A DNA stretch of 64,000 bases from an uncultured Pelagimonas sp. (GTDB taxonomy: Bacteria; Pseudomonadota; Alphaproteobacteria; Rhodobacterales; Rhodobacteraceae): NCBI GenBank assembly GCA_947497905.1, contig CANMIH010000008.1, forward strand, positions 1-64,000. The letters are read 5' to 3'. The position numbers were made by a program, and so were the translations under genes. The notes beneath the pieces were generated by a model. That model was not told where the DNA came from. It saw only the letters and a program-made list of their open reading frames with translations, and made no database searches. Shown piece by piece: positions 63,355-64,000 of the stretch (the first letter of the stretch is position 1; each line of letters begins with the position of its first letter).

Positions 63355-64000
63355 AAAAGACCGCTGTTGTGATCTGCCCCGGTCGGGGCACCTATAACGC
63401 GCCTGAATTGGGCTATCTGGGACGTCATTTTCCTGATGCTGCTTTGCTCGGACAGTTCGATGCTATGCGTCAGCACTTGAGGCAACCCACTCTGAGTGCG
63501 CTTGACGGTGCCGCGCGGTTCACCCTGTCAAAACACAGCCGAGGTGACAATGCGTCTGGGCTGATCTACGCCGCAACCTATGGGGACTTCCTGTCGATCA
63601 ATCGTGACAATGTCGAAATCGTTGCGGTGACAGGCAATTCCATGGGGTGGTATTCAGCGCTGGCCTGTGCTGGGGCGGTTTCGCCAATAGATGGGTTCCG
63701 GATTTCGAACACCATGGGTACCTTCATGCAAGAGGCGCTGATTGGGGGACAACTGGTCTATCCTTGGATGGATGAGGATTGGGTACCCCGGCCAGAACGT
63801 CGTGCGATCCTCATAGCATTGATCGCGGATATCAATGCGCGGACCGACCATGTTTTGAGCCTGTCTATCGATCTGGGTGGCATGCTGGTCCTTGCCGGCA
63901 ATGAGGCGGGGCTCAGCGCCTTTGAACAAAGCGCGGATCCCGTTCAAGATCGGTTTCCAATGCGTCTCGGCAACCATGCAGGCTTTCACAGTGCTCTCCA
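63351..64000 (+). CDS. Acyl-carrier-protein transacylase-like protein, N-terminal part (runs off the window)
   Basis: The open frame of 216 codons continues past the window end. It starts MKKTAVVICPGRGTYN, close to the VFPGQGSQ opening of FabD-type transacylases. TGNSMGWYSALACAG holds Ser97 in the nucleophile elbow, where GHSLG is usual, so a histidine is replaced by asparagine. NHAGFHSAL near 208-216 matches the second catalytic motif with His213. It is translationally coupled to the E1 gene. A malonyl or acyl transfer to a carrier is likely; the partner carrier should lie to the right. Confidence 0.7.
   Translation, partial: MKKTAVVICPGRGTYNAPELGYLGRHFPDAALLGQFDAMRQHLRQPTLSALDGAARFTLSKHSRGDNASGLIYAATYGDFLSINRDNVEIVAVTGNSMGWYSALACAGAVSPIDGFRISNTMGTFMQEALIGGQLVYPWMDEDWVPRPERRAILIALIADINARTDHVLSLSIDLGGMLVLAGNEAGLSAFEQSADPVQDRFPMRLGNHAGFHSAL

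Overview
The window reads as chromosomal DNA of a marine Roseobacter-group alphaproteobacterium (Rhodobacterales). The evidence is the gene set: sulfoacetaldehyde acetyltransferase (xsc), a DMSP demethylase next to an acrylyl-CoA reductase (dmdA-acuI), several amino-acid and polyamine type ABC systems, many LysR, GntR, Lrp and YheO regulators beside catabolic operons, and a TTAA-N7-TTAA CtrA-type box. No rRNA, tRNA, CRISPR array, phage gene or insertion sequence was seen. Coding density is high. The only stretch over 300 bases without a gene is 11230-11902.

Layout. 1-3 kb: the 5' end of xsc, then an acyl-CoA dehydrogenase and a crotonase that look like DmdC and DmdD. 3-11 kb: an AraC regulator, a fusion of adenylation, carrier and membrane acyltransferase domains, and a 1437-residue Ig-repeat/RTX secreted protein built from a duplicated three-domain block. 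11.9-19 kb: amino-acid or opine type metabolism with two ornithine-cyclodeaminase-family enzymes, a PLP aminotransferase, an ArgE-like deacylase, a YheO/DauR-like regulator and a threonine-dehydratase-like enzyme. 19-24.6 kb: an ABC exporter half-transporter, a methyltransferase, a DUF1992 protein and an acyl-CoA synthetase.

24.6-36.3 kb is one long catabolic operon behind a divergent LysR gene. It holds a polar amino-acid ABC importer, a class III aminotransferase, CoA-transferase subunits A and B, an M20 deacylase, a thiolase, an M20 amidohydrolase and an alanine-racemase-like enzyme. The order suggests uptake, deacylation or racemisation, transamination to a keto acid, CoA activation and thiolysis. 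36.5-51.4 kb is an amine or N-heterocycle island: a PotABCD-like importer, a cupin, and a leftward run of flavin monooxygenase, RidA, DUF1028, aldehyde dehydrogenase, LysR and ArgE-like genes. A LuxR-type regulator sits divergent to a trimethylamine-dehydrogenase-like flavoprotein, with a perfect 16-bp palindrome between them.

51.5-58.4 kb is a DMSP/acrylate region: a GntR regulator, dmdA, acuI, a molybdopterin oxidoreductase and a GMC oxidoreductase. A 15-bp motif occurs twice in front of gntR and twice in front of the GMC gene, which suggests one regulon. 58.4-64 kb has an aminotransferase with a divergent Lrp regulator, a LysR gene, a fused alpha/beta 2-oxoacid dehydrogenase E1, and the start of an acyl-carrier transacylase-like gene cut by the window end.
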